30,007 bases of DNA from an uncultured Bacteriovoracaceae bacterium (GTDB taxonomy: Bacteria > Bdellovibrionota > Bacteriovoracia > Bacteriovoracales > Bacteriovoracaceae), in assembly GCA_937923325.1 (NCBI GenBank), contig CAKZUQ010000035.1, positions 1-30,007 on the forward strand. The letters are read 5' to 3'. A program made the translations under genes and the position numbers. The stretch's first letter is position 1. Each line of letters begins with the position of its first letter. Positions 17,156 through 24,754 of this stretch are shown here, in pieces. Below the pieces are notes generated by a model. The model was given only the letters and a program-made list of their open reading frames with translations, searched no databases and was not told the origin of the DNA.

Positions 17156-17172
17156 TATTTGATAATGAGGTG
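17142..17172. terminator. Hairpin at the end of slyX
   Basis: CACCTCATTA, 11-nt loop, TAATGAGGTG: a perfect 10-bp stem overlapping the last codons and stop of slyX, 13 bp from the stop of the convergent bacterioferritin gene. The T run is poor, so it is a possible two-way terminator rather than a certain one. Confidence 0.6.
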
Positions 17173-17184
17173 TAAATTGTATCT

Positions 17185-17652
17185 TTAAAGTTGGGCTTGG
17201 AGGTAATTTTGCTCTCCAGTACTTTTTAGTAATTTGAGTTGAATTTCAATCCACTTAATATGATCTTCTTCAGTATCTTTAAGTAAGATTAATAGCATAT
17301 TTCTAGTCTCAAAATCTTTTTCTGCTTCACATAAATAAATAAGCTCTTTTAAAAGAGTTTGATTCTCCATTTCATATTGAAGCGATTGCTCTAACATTGA
17401 TTTTACATCTAATTTAACATTAAAAGCTTCTCTTGATGCAATATCAGGACTTCCCTCAAGGAATATAATTCTTTTAAGAACCATATCAGCATGTAGACCT
17501 TCGTGGTCTTTTTCGCCATTTGTATGCTCATAAAGCTTAGTGAAGCCCCAGTCTTCATAGATGCGAGAGTGTAAAAAATAAAGATCGATAGATGTAAGTT
17601 CTTTGGTTAGTAATTTGTTAAGCCCATCTATTATCTGCTTACTTCCTTTCAT
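17185..17652 (-). CDS. bfr: Bacterioferritin lacking the haem-ligand methionine
   Basis: A 155-residue ferritin-like iron store closely following E. coli Bfr, with the family ends LNKLLTKEL and NYLQAQL. The di-iron ferroxidase ligands are all present: Glu18, Tyr25, Glu51, His54, Glu94, and, after a one-residue shift, Glu128 and His131 (EEDH). The residue that binds haem between two subunits, Met52 in E. coli, is Gly52 here (HEGLHAD). The protein is therefore predicted to store iron without haem, or to be a partner of another haem-binding subunit. It is convergent with slyX and monocistronic. Confidence 0.9.
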   Translation of the reverse strand: MKGSKQIIDGLNKLLTKELTSIDLYFLHSRIYEDWGFTKLYEHTNGEKDHEGLHADMVLKRIIFLEGSPDIASREAFNVKLDVKSMLEQSLQYEMENQTLLKELIYLCEAEKDFETRNMLLILLKDTEEDHIKWIEIQLKLLKSTGEQNYLQAQL

Positions 17653-17818
17653 TGAAAATCCTTTTTAGTTTTAGAGTATATCTGTAGTGTATAATACTTT
17701 AAAATCTATATATATCAAAAAGTATCAATTTTTTTGATTAAAGTTCTATTTTTTAATAAAAGGTGAGCTATAAAGTGGAATTATTATAATTAAAGTCGTT
17801 AAAATCCTGATTTTATTG

Positions 17819-17849
17819 GTGGGGATATTCAATTAATGATTATCCCCAC
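17819..17849. other. GC-rich hairpin in intergenic DNA
   Basis: GTGGGGATA ... TATCCCCAC, a perfect 9-bp stem with a further TCA/TGA pair inside around the loop ATTAA. It stands out in AT-rich DNA, 50 bp downstream of the acidic peptide gene (minus strand) and 167 bp upstream of bfr. It may end the acidic peptide transcript; there is no T run. The remaining part of 17653-17898 is AT-rich and holds only a weak ATCAAAAA/TTTTTGAT inverted repeat (17714-17738). Confidence 0.45.
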
Positions 17850-17898
17850 GAAGGCTAAGTCAGATCTTTTCTTGAATTATCCTTCTTTACTTATTCAG

Positions 17899-18138
17899 TT
17901 ATTCTACAAATTCTTCACTGCGATCCAGATCTTCTTCTTTTTCCTCTAGGTCTTTTTCGCTTGTTTCAGAATTAGAGTCAAAATTTGAATCTGAGTCATA
18001 TTCACTTTGCTCATCAGATATTTCTTGTTGCTCTTTGTTATATTCGTTGCCTGAATTATTAAGTTCATTTGAGTAAGCTGGTCGTTGGGCCATAAAAATA
18101 ATAATTAAAAATACAAGAATTGACAGTTTTGTGTACAT
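17899..18138 (-). CDS. Small exported acidic protein
   Basis: 79 residues. An N-terminal hydrophobic signal (about 1-23, with LVFLIIIFMAQRPAYS) is followed by an extremely acidic tail of Glu, Asp, Ser and Asn, with repeated DSDSNFDSNSE-type runs. Probably secreted or anchored; such tails can bind calcium or be flexible surface filler. AAAGGAG at 18147-18153 is 8 nt from ATG 18138 but only 2 nt from the in-frame TTG at 18144, so I start at ATG. No family recognised. Confidence 0.6.
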   Translation of the reverse strand: MYTKLSILVFLIIIFMAQRPAYSNELNNSGNEYNKEQQEISDEQSEYDSDSNFDSNSETSEKDLEEKEEDLDRSEEFVE

Positions 18139-18376
18139 TTCCAATACTCCTTTCTGGTTCCGTTAAAGCATTATGCTGCATCTTTTTATATTTCTCTAAT
18201 CGTTTTATTACCCTTTTGGATTAGTTTAAAGCTATGTAAAGTAGATTTTGATTAGCTTTGATTTTCTTTCGTGAGCTTTAGTAGTTCCTTTAAAGCCTAG
18301 GTTTTATATTTGAAAATTTATATGTGCCTGATCCCATCAAGCTCAAATCGTCTTTAAGTGAAATAAAGAAATAAGA

Positions 18377-18652
18377 CTAATAACTTTTAGTTTTTGAAGA
18401 GTTGTTTGTGTTTAAGTTGATTTTTTTTACTTTTGAAACAGAGAGTAGGCCAATAAGTATCCAAATGAGATTTACACTCATGGATGCATAAGCTTTACAA
18501 TAGTATGTATAGATTACTAAAAAAATAGCACCGCCTATATTTAAAGCTTGAAAGCTTAAAGATCTACTAGATGTCTTTTCTGTAGATACAAGGTAGTAAG
18601 CTAAAAGTACTAGAATTGCTCCAATCCATCCAAAAAGTTCAAATATACTCAT
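18377..18652 (-). CDS. Small membrane protein, CBU_0592-like
   Basis: 91 residues with three hydrophobic segments, beginning MSIFELFGWIGAILVLLAYY. This opening (a WIGA-type turn, then a tyrosine-ended helix) resembles a family of small membrane proteins of unknown function named after CBU_0592; recalled, not searched. GGAG lies 6 nt before ATG 18652, which makes this the start; the frame stays open to 18775 but that longer version has no ribosome binding site and would overlap the LysR operator. It diverges from the lysR gene, so LysR may control it. Confidence 0.65.
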   Translation of the reverse strand: MSIFELFGWIGAILVLLAYYLVSTEKTSSRSLSFQALNIGGAIFLVIYTYYCKAYASMSVNLIWILIGLLSVSKVKKINLNTNNSSKTKSY

Positions 18653-18744
18653 TCTCTTCTCCAAAAAAAGAATATTAAAATTGATTTGTATTATGGAGTA
18701 TCGTCTAAAATGTGATTCAGGTAAAATCGTTTTATTTCTATAAC

Positions 18745-18765
18745 TAATTAGGTATAACCTAATTA
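18745..18765. promoter_or_regulatory. Perfect inverted repeat at the LysR gene start, probable operator
   Basis: TAATTAGGT, ATA, ACCTAATTA: perfect 9-bp arms. It contains the LysR-type box T-N11-A and lies 11 bp before the lysR start, over its likely -10 (TATAAC) and just before the ribosome binding site AAAGGA. This is the classic place for autorepression by a LysR protein that also controls the divergent gene. Confidence 0.65.
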
Positions 18766-18776
18766 AAGGAATCATT

Positions 18777-19643
18777 ATGAATAGATTAAATTTTAGCCAT
18801 TTCTACTACTTCTATATTGTTGCAAATGAAGGGTCCATAAAGTCTGCAGCCGAAAAATTGTTTGTTTCTCAGCCTACAATTAGTGATCAAATCAAATTAC
18901 TCGAAGAGCACTTTGAATGTAAATTATTTGAAAGAAAGCATAGGCAACTTAATTTAACAAAAGAAGGACAACTCGCATTAGAGTATGGAGAAAAGATCTT
19001 CTCTCTTTCAACAGAGTTAACAAGGCGTCTCAGGCATAATATTAAAGTTCCAAAAACAAGTTTTGACATTGGAATGTCTCCATTTATGTCCCAGTACTTC
19101 CTATATGATTACATATTACCTCTTTTTGAACAAAGTGAGTATAGAGTAAATATGAGACAAGATCACAGACACCTTCTACTTGCTGAGATGGAGGAAGGAA
19201 ATATAGATCTTATTTTTACGGATGATAGAAATAGTCTTCCTTCAAATGTAGATTCATATCGAGTTGGTCTGAATAAAACATTTGTGGTCGCGCACAAAAA
19301 GTTTAAAAAACATATTCGAAATTTTCCAGAGTCTTTAAATGAAATACCGTATTTTAGTTATACCAAAGATTCTACTCTCAAGTATGAAATAGAACTTTTC
19401 TTTTCTCAAAATGGGCTAACACCAAGATTACTAGGAGAGTCAGAAGATATTGATCTTTTTCAAATTGTGACTGAAAAAGCTTATGGTTTTACCATTGTTT
19501 CAGAAGTGGCAAAGAATAGATTGTGTATGAATAAAGATGTTGTTGTTCTAGGAGAGATTGAAGAACTCCAAACTTCTGTGTGGGGTGTTGTTAAAAAAAA
19601 TGAGAGAGGCCTTGCCTATAAATTATTGAAAGGGAAAATATAG
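18777..19643 (+). CDS. LysR-family regulator, NhaR-like
   Basis: A 288-residue LysR-type transcription regulator. Residues 1-62 form the winged helix-turn-helix: NFSHFYYFYIVANEGSIKSA with VSQPTISDQIKLLEEHF as recognition helix. The rest is the periplasmic-binding-protein-like effector domain. The HxYYFxxVxxEGSxxxAAE opening is closest to NhaR (the sodium-responsive regulator) among the LysR proteins I know; the effector here is not predictable. AAAGGA lies 8 nt before ATG 18777. A perfect inverted repeat just upstream fits autoregulation. A clpB-like gene follows after 71 bp on the same strand. Confidence 0.88.
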   Translation: MNRLNFSHFYYFYIVANEGSIKSAAEKLFVSQPTISDQIKLLEEHFECKLFERKHRQLNLTKEGQLALEYGEKIFSLSTELTRRLRHNIKVPKTSFDIGMSPFMSQYFLYDYILPLFEQSEYRVNMRQDHRHLLLAEMEEGNIDLIFTDDRNSLPSNVDSYRVGLNKTFVVAHKKFKKHIRNFPESLNEIPYFSYTKDSTLKYEIELFFSQNGLTPRLLGESEDIDLFQIVTEKAYGFTIVSEVAKNRLCMNKDVVVLGEIEELQTSVWGVVKKNERGLAYKLLKGKI

Positions 19644-19714
19644 TTTTAGCTAGAACTGTTGACATTTTTAAAATAGCCATCATCTTTTAAGTAGAAACGA
19701 TTATGGAGGTTAGA

Positions 19715-22078
19715 ATGCAACAGTTTGACAGTATTGTAGAGGGCGCATTAAGCATAGCTCAATCTAAGGCTATTGAATTGAGAAATACTCAACTCGCCCC
19801 CATTCATTTACTATTTGGGTTAGTCAAAAATCCAAACTCATACTCTTCAAAGAAATTGATTAGTTATGAACAGCAAATTTTAGATTTATTAAATATGCTA
19901 CCAAAATCAAATAATGATTTAACTATTGAGCAAATTCAAGCATCTGGAAGCTTTAAAAGTTGGATTACACAAGCTGGAGCAAATGCAACACAAAAAGGTC
20001 GAGACTCTGTATCAGAGAGAGACCTTTTAAAGTTTTTACCGAATACATTTCCAAATCTGTCTATTGATTTCTCTGAATTTAAAGATGAAGATGAAAGTGA
20101 GGATGTTCCTGAATTCTTAATAGATTTAAACGCAAAGGCTATGTCTGGAAAACTGGACCCTGTAATTGGAAGAAGTAAAGAAATAAGAGCTGTAATGGAA
20201 ATTCTAGGGCGTAGATCAAAGAATAACCCCGTACTTGTCGGAGCGCCTGGAGTTGGAAAAACTGCGATTATAGAGGGATTAGCTGAAGCTATTGTAAAAG
20301 ATAAAGTCCCTGATGTTTTAAAAGGAAAAACAATTTATAGTATGGAGCTAGGATCTTTATTGGCCGGTACTAAATTTAGAGGAGACTTTGAAGAAAGAAT
20401 TCAAAAGCTCTTAAAGTTCACTGAAGCAGGTGCTGGGCAATATATTATATTCATTGATGAGATACATCAGCTAATTGGAGCTGGAAAAACAGACGGTGCA
20501 ATGGATGCAGCAAATCTATTAAAGCCAGCTCTTTCTAGAGGCGAGATTCACTGTATTGGAGCTACAACATACGATGAGTACCAAAAGTATATATTAAATG
20601 ATGCTGCATTAGAAAGAAGGTTTAGACAGGTAAATGTTAATGAACCAAGTAAAGAGGATTCAATTGAAATATTGATGGGTATTAGAGACAAATTTGAAGG
20701 GCATCATGGAATTAAAATTAATGATGATGCCATATATTCATCAGTTTACCTTTCTGATCAATATATAACTGATAAGAACTTACCGGATAAAGCAATTGAC
20801 TTAATTGATGAAGCAGCTTCTTCTTTAAAGCTATCTGCAGAGGCAATGCCTGCTGATTTAGAGTTTTTACAATCAGAGATAAGAAGTAAGAGTATCCTAT
20901 GTAGAGTAAATCCAAATAAAGAACTAGAAAAAGAAATAAAAGAACTTCAAGAAGAGTTTGATAAAAAGTATATAGCATGGGAAGTACAAGTTGATAGCTT
21001 GAAGAAAAATGCTGAACTGAAAAATCAATATGAAGCTTATAAGTTTGACCTTGAAAAAGCCGAGCGTAATCAAGATTATGAAAAAGCTTCAAAAATAAAG
21101 TATTCACTGATTCCTGAGTTAGAAAAAGAAATGAATAAATTTAATCACTCTTGGGAGTTAACTAAGGAAGATGTGGCGTCAATTATTTCAAGACAACTTG
21201 GTATATCTATTGAAAAGATTCTAAAAACCAAACAGGAGTCAGTGTTAAACCTCGAAAAGGAGTTAAATAAGAATGTCTTTGGCCAAAAAGAGGCTATTCA
21301 TGAAATTAGTGATTCTCTATTAACTAGTTTTGCAGGACTTAGTGATGAGACTAAGCCGTTAGGCTCATTTTTACTAAGTGGGCCAACTGGAGTTGGAAAA
21401 ACTGAGACAGCAAAAACTTTGGCCAGATACCTTTTTGATGACGAAGAAAACATAATTAGAGTCGACCTAAGTGAATTTTCAGAAAAACACTCTGTCGCTA
21501 AATTAATTGGTTCTCCCGCAGGTTACGTTGGTTACGAAGATGGAGGTATTCTAACTGAAGCCGTAAGAAGAAGACCATATAGCGTAATCTTGTTTGATGA
21601 GGTTGAAAAAGCACACTCAGACTTCTTAGACATACTACTTCAAGTTCTAGATGACGGTAGGCTTACAGATAATAAAGGAAGAGTTATTAACTTTAAAAAT
21701 ACCATTATTCTCTTAACAACTAACTCTAAAAATATAGAGGTCGATTTTAAAGCTGAGGTCATAGGGCGTCTTGATGCCATATTAAAATATAATAGTCTAG
21801 AGAGAGAAGTTATGAAGGATCTTGTGTTGAAGCAAGTTAAACTATTAAAAGAAAGAGTCTCTGATAAAAGGATAGACTTAAGCTTTAGTGATGAGGTCGT
21901 CGATCAACTTTGTGAAATAGGGTATGATGAGAAATATGGGGCTAGACCTTTGCAAAGAGTTTTTAGTCGACTTGTTGTTAGGCCTTTATCGAAGTTGATT
22001 CTTTCTGAGAATATTGAAAATCAAAAAGTTAACTTCACTAAACAAAATGGAAGTATTGAGTTGAGCCATTCGATTTAA
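19715..22078 (+). CDS. clpB: ClpB-like AAA+ chaperone with shortened middle domain
   Basis: A hexameric double-AAA+ unfoldase of 787 residues, acting in the cytoplasm. It has an N-domain (about 1-120), AAA1 with Walker A GAPGVGKT (176-183) and Walker B IIFIDEIHQL, a coiled-coil middle domain (about 380-500), AAA2 with Walker A GPTGVGKT (556-563) and FDEVEKAH, and the C-terminal GYDEKYGARPL. The coiled coil and the absence of an IGL/IGF ClpP-docking loop point to ClpB (disaggregase) rather than ClpA, but the coiled coil is about 20 residues shorter than in E. coli and the total length is 70 below usual. The start is ATG 19715: GGAGG lies 5 nt upstream and includes the earlier ATG 19703. Confidence 0.85.
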   Translation: MQQFDSIVEGALSIAQSKAIELRNTQLAPIHLLFGLVKNPNSYSSKKLISYEQQILDLLNMLPKSNNDLTIEQIQASGSFKSWITQAGANATQKGRDSVSERDLLKFLPNTFPNLSIDFSEFKDEDESEDVPEFLIDLNAKAMSGKLDPVIGRSKEIRAVMEILGRRSKNNPVLVGAPGVGKTAIIEGLAEAIVKDKVPDVLKGKTIYSMELGSLLAGTKFRGDFEERIQKLLKFTEAGAGQYIIFIDEIHQLIGAGKTDGAMDAANLLKPALSRGEIHCIGATTYDEYQKYILNDAALERRFRQVNVNEPSKEDSIEILMGIRDKFEGHHGIKINDDAIYSSVYLSDQYITDKNLPDKAIDLIDEAASSLKLSAEAMPADLEFLQSEIRSKSILCRVNPNKELEKEIKELQEEFDKKYIAWEVQVDSLKKNAELKNQYEAYKFDLEKAERNQDYEKASKIKYSLIPELEKEMNKFNHSWELTKEDVASIISRQLGISIEKILKTKQESVLNLEKELNKNVFGQKEAIHEISDSLLTSFAGLSDETKPLGSFLLSGPTGVGKTETAKTLARYLFDDEENIIRVDLSEFSEKHSVAKLIGSPAGYVGYEDGGILTEAVRRRPYSVILFDEVEKAHSDFLDILLQVLDDGRLTDNKGRVINFKNTIILLTTNSKNIEVDFKAEVIGRLDAILKYNSLEREVMKDLVLKQVKLLKERVSDKRIDLSFSDEVVDQLCEIGYDEKYGARPLQRVFSRLVVRPLSKLILSENIENQKVNFTKQNGSIELSHSI

Positions 22079-22087
22079 ATAGGCGAA

Positions 22088-22137
22088 TATATCGATTAAG
22101 AAAGTAGTCTAAAATAAGACTACTTTTTTATCGATAT
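22088..22137 (+). terminator. Intrinsic terminator of the clpB-like gene
   Basis: AAAGTAGTCT, loop AAAATA, AGACTACTTT followed by TTTTA; an outer stem ATATCGAT/ATCGATAT wraps around it. This is a convincing terminator 24 bp after the clpB stop. Confidence 0.9.
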
Positions 22138-22279
22138 ACTTTTAACCATTTAAAATATCTAATGGGTACATACAGACTATCTTTTGAGATAAAGAAGATG
22201 TATATATTGTGAATTAGTCATAAATTATATTTTAAGTTTTATTTAATAGAATACTTAGAAATTAAAAAGGAAGATGGCA

Positions 22280-23119
22280 ATGAACTTTTCATATATCTCT
22301 CAAAACTTGGACCAAATAGTCTTATCATTCGTTTTTCTAACTATCTTTCTATGTTTGAAAAAACTTTCAATTGTTCAAATAAATAAGAGTAAAAAGCTAA
22401 CAGATATAGAAAAAAAGCATCGCTTAAGTATTTTTTCAAATCTTCTTATGGTCTTACTTTTAGGGATTTTGGTTACATTATGGTTTAGTCATATACAGAA
22501 CTTCATTGTCTCTTTCTTTGCCATATCGGCGGCTTTCGTTGTTGCCACTAAAGAGCTAATTATGAATCTTACTGGTGGCTTTCTTGTTAATATAAATGGT
22601 CACTTTAAACTGGGTGATAGAATTGAAGTCTCTGGAATTAGAGGTTTTGTAATAGAAAAGAACTTTACTACTACAAAAGTACTGGAGATTGGACCTGAGA
22701 AAAACTCACAACAAACTACTGGTGATGTAATTATAATCCCTAATAGTGTTATGCTAAATCAAGCTGTGACCAATGAGTCATACTTAAAAGAATACTCAAT
22801 TAAGACATTTACTTTTAAATTGCCAAAAGGAGTTAGTTTTGAGGAATTTGAAGAAAAACTATTGATTTGGGGAAGTGACATTTGTAAGGATTATATAAGT
22901 GAAGCTAAGGATACAATTGAAACATTTTGTCGCAGTGAGAATATTGGTATTCCAAATGTAGAACCCAGAGTCAGGCTGGTTATGTCTAAAGACAAAGAAA
23001 TAGAGGTTCTATTGAAACTGCCCGCTAAAAATGATCGGGTGGCAGATTTGGAGCAAGATCTTTTCCGTAGATATGTAGAGGTTTACTTGGAGAAAGAATC
23101 GACTTTGGGTGATATATAA
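22280..23119 (+). CDS. MscS-family channel, divergent
   Basis: The third MscS-type channel of the window, 279 residues. Hydrophobic helices lie near residues 14-30 and 52-70, then the pore helix AAFVVATKELIMNLTGGFLV, less glycine/alanine-rich than in MscS proper, ending in GHFKLGDRIEVSG, the start of the beta domain. IIIPNSVML is the family's IPN motif. The C-terminal vestibule domain is complete. Of two in-frame ATGs I prefer 22280: the AAAAGGA site is 8 nt from it but only about 2 nt from the one at 22274. Upstream is 142 bp of empty DNA after the clpB terminator. Confidence 0.82.
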   Translation: MNFSYISQNLDQIVLSFVFLTIFLCLKKLSIVQINKSKKLTDIEKKHRLSIFSNLLMVLLLGILVTLWFSHIQNFIVSFFAISAAFVVATKELIMNLTGGFLVNINGHFKLGDRIEVSGIRGFVIEKNFTTTKVLEIGPEKNSQQTTGDVIIIPNSVMLNQAVTNESYLKEYSIKTFTFKLPKGVSFEEFEEKLLIWGSDICKDYISEAKDTIETFCRSENIGIPNVEPRVRLVMSKDKEIEVLLKLPAKNDRVADLEQDLFRRYVEVYLEKESTLGDI

Positions 23120-23194
23120 AGTCTTTATTTCTTTTACTGTTAGAATCAGTGAGTTATTATAAAAGTAATAGTAATTCTTTCTAAAAGAGTATGT

Positions 23195-23220
23195 GTAAGT
23201 GTTTTAATGTTAACACTTAC
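23195..23220 (+). promoter_or_regulatory. Perfect inverted repeat in the corA leader
   Basis: GTAAGTGTT, 8-nt spacer TTAATGTT, AACACTTAC: perfect 9-bp arms ending 24 bp before the corA start and 8 bp before the ribosome binding site. As DNA it could be an operator; as RNA a hairpin that controls translation. It lies in the open extension upstream of ATG 23245, which argues against the longer CorA start. Confidence 0.5.
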
Positions 23221-23244
23221 TCATATCAAAAAGGGTTTTGTGTA

Positions 23245-24306
23245 ATGGCACGTTTTCTCAAAAATACTAAAAAAGAAATCCAAAGTTCTTCTGAAAATAA
23301 ATCTAAGATTCTTGATGATACTAACAATCTTGATATCAGTGTTCTTGATTATACTAAAGATGAAGTCTTTGAAGTCGTACAGCCTAGCTTTGAAGACTTA
23401 AGACAGTTTAAAGAAAAGGATTCAATAACGTGGGTGAATGTAAAGAACTTACGAGATATGGATTTAATTCAAAATATCGCCTCCATCTTTAATCTTCATC
23501 CTCTTACAATAGAAAATCTTTTAAATCCAAGGACTCGGCCAAACATGGAAGATCATGAGGATTATATTCAGTTTTCAATAAAAGAGGTTTCTCTCAAGGA
23601 AGCTCCATTGGTTCTTCATAGTAATCAGCTAACTGTTATATTTAGTCAAAAGTATGTTTTAACTTTTCAAAATGATGAGTCTGATAGCTTTTCATCTATA
23701 AGAAATAAAATAATGCTAGGTAAGGGCCGTGTTAGAAAGATGTCTTCTGACTTTTTAGCTTATCTTATTTTAGAGAGGACAATTGAAAACTACCTTACTA
23801 TCTTAAGTCAATTAGGAGAGCTTGTTGAAGACATGGAGGATAAAATTATTACAACCCCCTCTCGAGAAACTTTAATGGAGATATTCAGTTTTAAAAAGGA
23901 AATTAATTACTTAAGAAAAATAGTTCGCCCTGTTAGAGATTTTTTAACTCGTCTAAATCGATCAGAATCTGCTCTTCTTTCAGAGGAGTCTCTTCCTTTT
24001 TATAAAGATCTATTAGAATTATCTATTCAATCAGTAGAGGTTACAGATGTATACAGAGAGATGTTATCCGACCAACTCTCTTTGTATGACTCGAGGATAA
24101 ATAGTAAAATGAATGAGATCATGAAGGTTTTGACAGTTTTTTCTGTTATATTTATACCTCTAACATTTATCACAGGGATATATGGAACAAACTTTGATTA
24201 TATTCCTGAGTTAAAATATAAAAATGGTTACTTTCTAATGTGGGGAACTTTAATTTTTACGGCCTCAATTATGCTTTTGATTTTTAAAAGAAAAAAATGG
24301 ATATAA
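23245..24306 (+). CDS. corA: CorA-family divalent metal channel with GTN signature
   Basis: An inner-membrane Mg2+/Co2+ channel of the CorA family, 353 residues. A large cytoplasmic domain (about 1-285) with the long charged stalk helix is followed by two C-terminal helices and the basic end FKRKKWI. The pore-loop signature, YGMNF in almost all CorA proteins, is YGTNF here (Gly314-Thr315-Asn316), followed by the expected PE. A longer frame opens at 23191, but AAAGGG at 23229-23234 serves ATG 23245 and the longer version would contain the inverted repeat. It starts a tight gene run: only 1 bp separates it from the protease gene. Confidence 0.92.
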   Translation: MARFLKNTKKEIQSSSENKSKILDDTNNLDISVLDYTKDEVFEVVQPSFEDLRQFKEKDSITWVNVKNLRDMDLIQNIASIFNLHPLTIENLLNPRTRPNMEDHEDYIQFSIKEVSLKEAPLVLHSNQLTVIFSQKYVLTFQNDESDSFSSIRNKIMLGKGRVRKMSSDFLAYLILERTIENYLTILSQLGELVEDMEDKIITTPSRETLMEIFSFKKEINYLRKIVRPVRDFLTRLNRSESALLSEESLPFYKDLLELSIQSVEVTDVYREMLSDQLSLYDSRINSKMNEIMKVLTVFSVIFIPLTFITGIYGTNFDYIPELKYKNGYFLMWGTLIFTASIMLLIFKRKKWI

Positions 24307-24307
24307 A

Positions 24308-24754
24308 ATGAAGAAAACAAATAACAAAACTGAGATTGGGTGGCGTGAATATGTCGGGTTATCTGATTTAAATGTAGAAAAGATTAAAGTTAAAGTTGAT
24401 ACAGGAGCAAGGACATCATCTTTACATGCTCATCAACTAAAAATTGAAAATATAGATGGTATAAAGTATGCATCTTTTTTTGTTTATCCTGATCAGGACA
24501 GCGATATAGGAAAAGTTAAATGTTCTTCAAAGATTGAAGAATTTAGACAGATTAAAAGCTCGAATGGAGCTTCTGAGCTAAGGCCTGTTATTTTAACTAG
24601 TGTTCAGCTTGGAGATCAAAATTGGATTATAGAACTAACATTAACAAACAGAGATGAGATGGGCTTTAGGATGCTTTTAGGGCGTTCAGGTATAAAAGGA
24701 AAGTTTTTAGTTAACCCAGGCAAGTCATTTATTATTAAAAAGGAAGAGCTATGA
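24308..24754 (+). CDS. Retropepsin-like protease (PF05618 type, RimB-like)
   Basis: A 148-residue protein of the family annotated as ATP-dependent zinc protease, structurally a retropepsin-like aspartic protease; Pseudomonas RimB, encoded beside RimK, is of this type (from memory). The catalytic-type motif is DTGART (Asp31-Thr36) preceded by IKVKV. A second hallmark, GFRMLLGRSGI, is near residue 120. It lies 1 bp after corA and overlaps rimK (ATGA at 24751-24754). A link to RimK function, such as trimming or regulating glutamate tails, is inferred from this conserved neighbourhood. Confidence 0.82.
   Translation: MKKTNNKTEIGWREYVGLSDLNVEKIKVKVDTGARTSSLHAHQLKIENIDGIKYASFFVYPDQDSDIGKVKCSSKIEEFRQIKSSNGASELRPVILTSVQLGDQNWIIELTLTNRDEMGFRMLLGRSGIKGKFLVNPGKSFIIKKEEL

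Noticed and set aside
20718..21107. 129-codon open frame on the minus strand inside the clpB-like gene
   Set aside because: It is antisense to conserved AAA+ coding sequence, with composition typical of a complementary-strand shadow.
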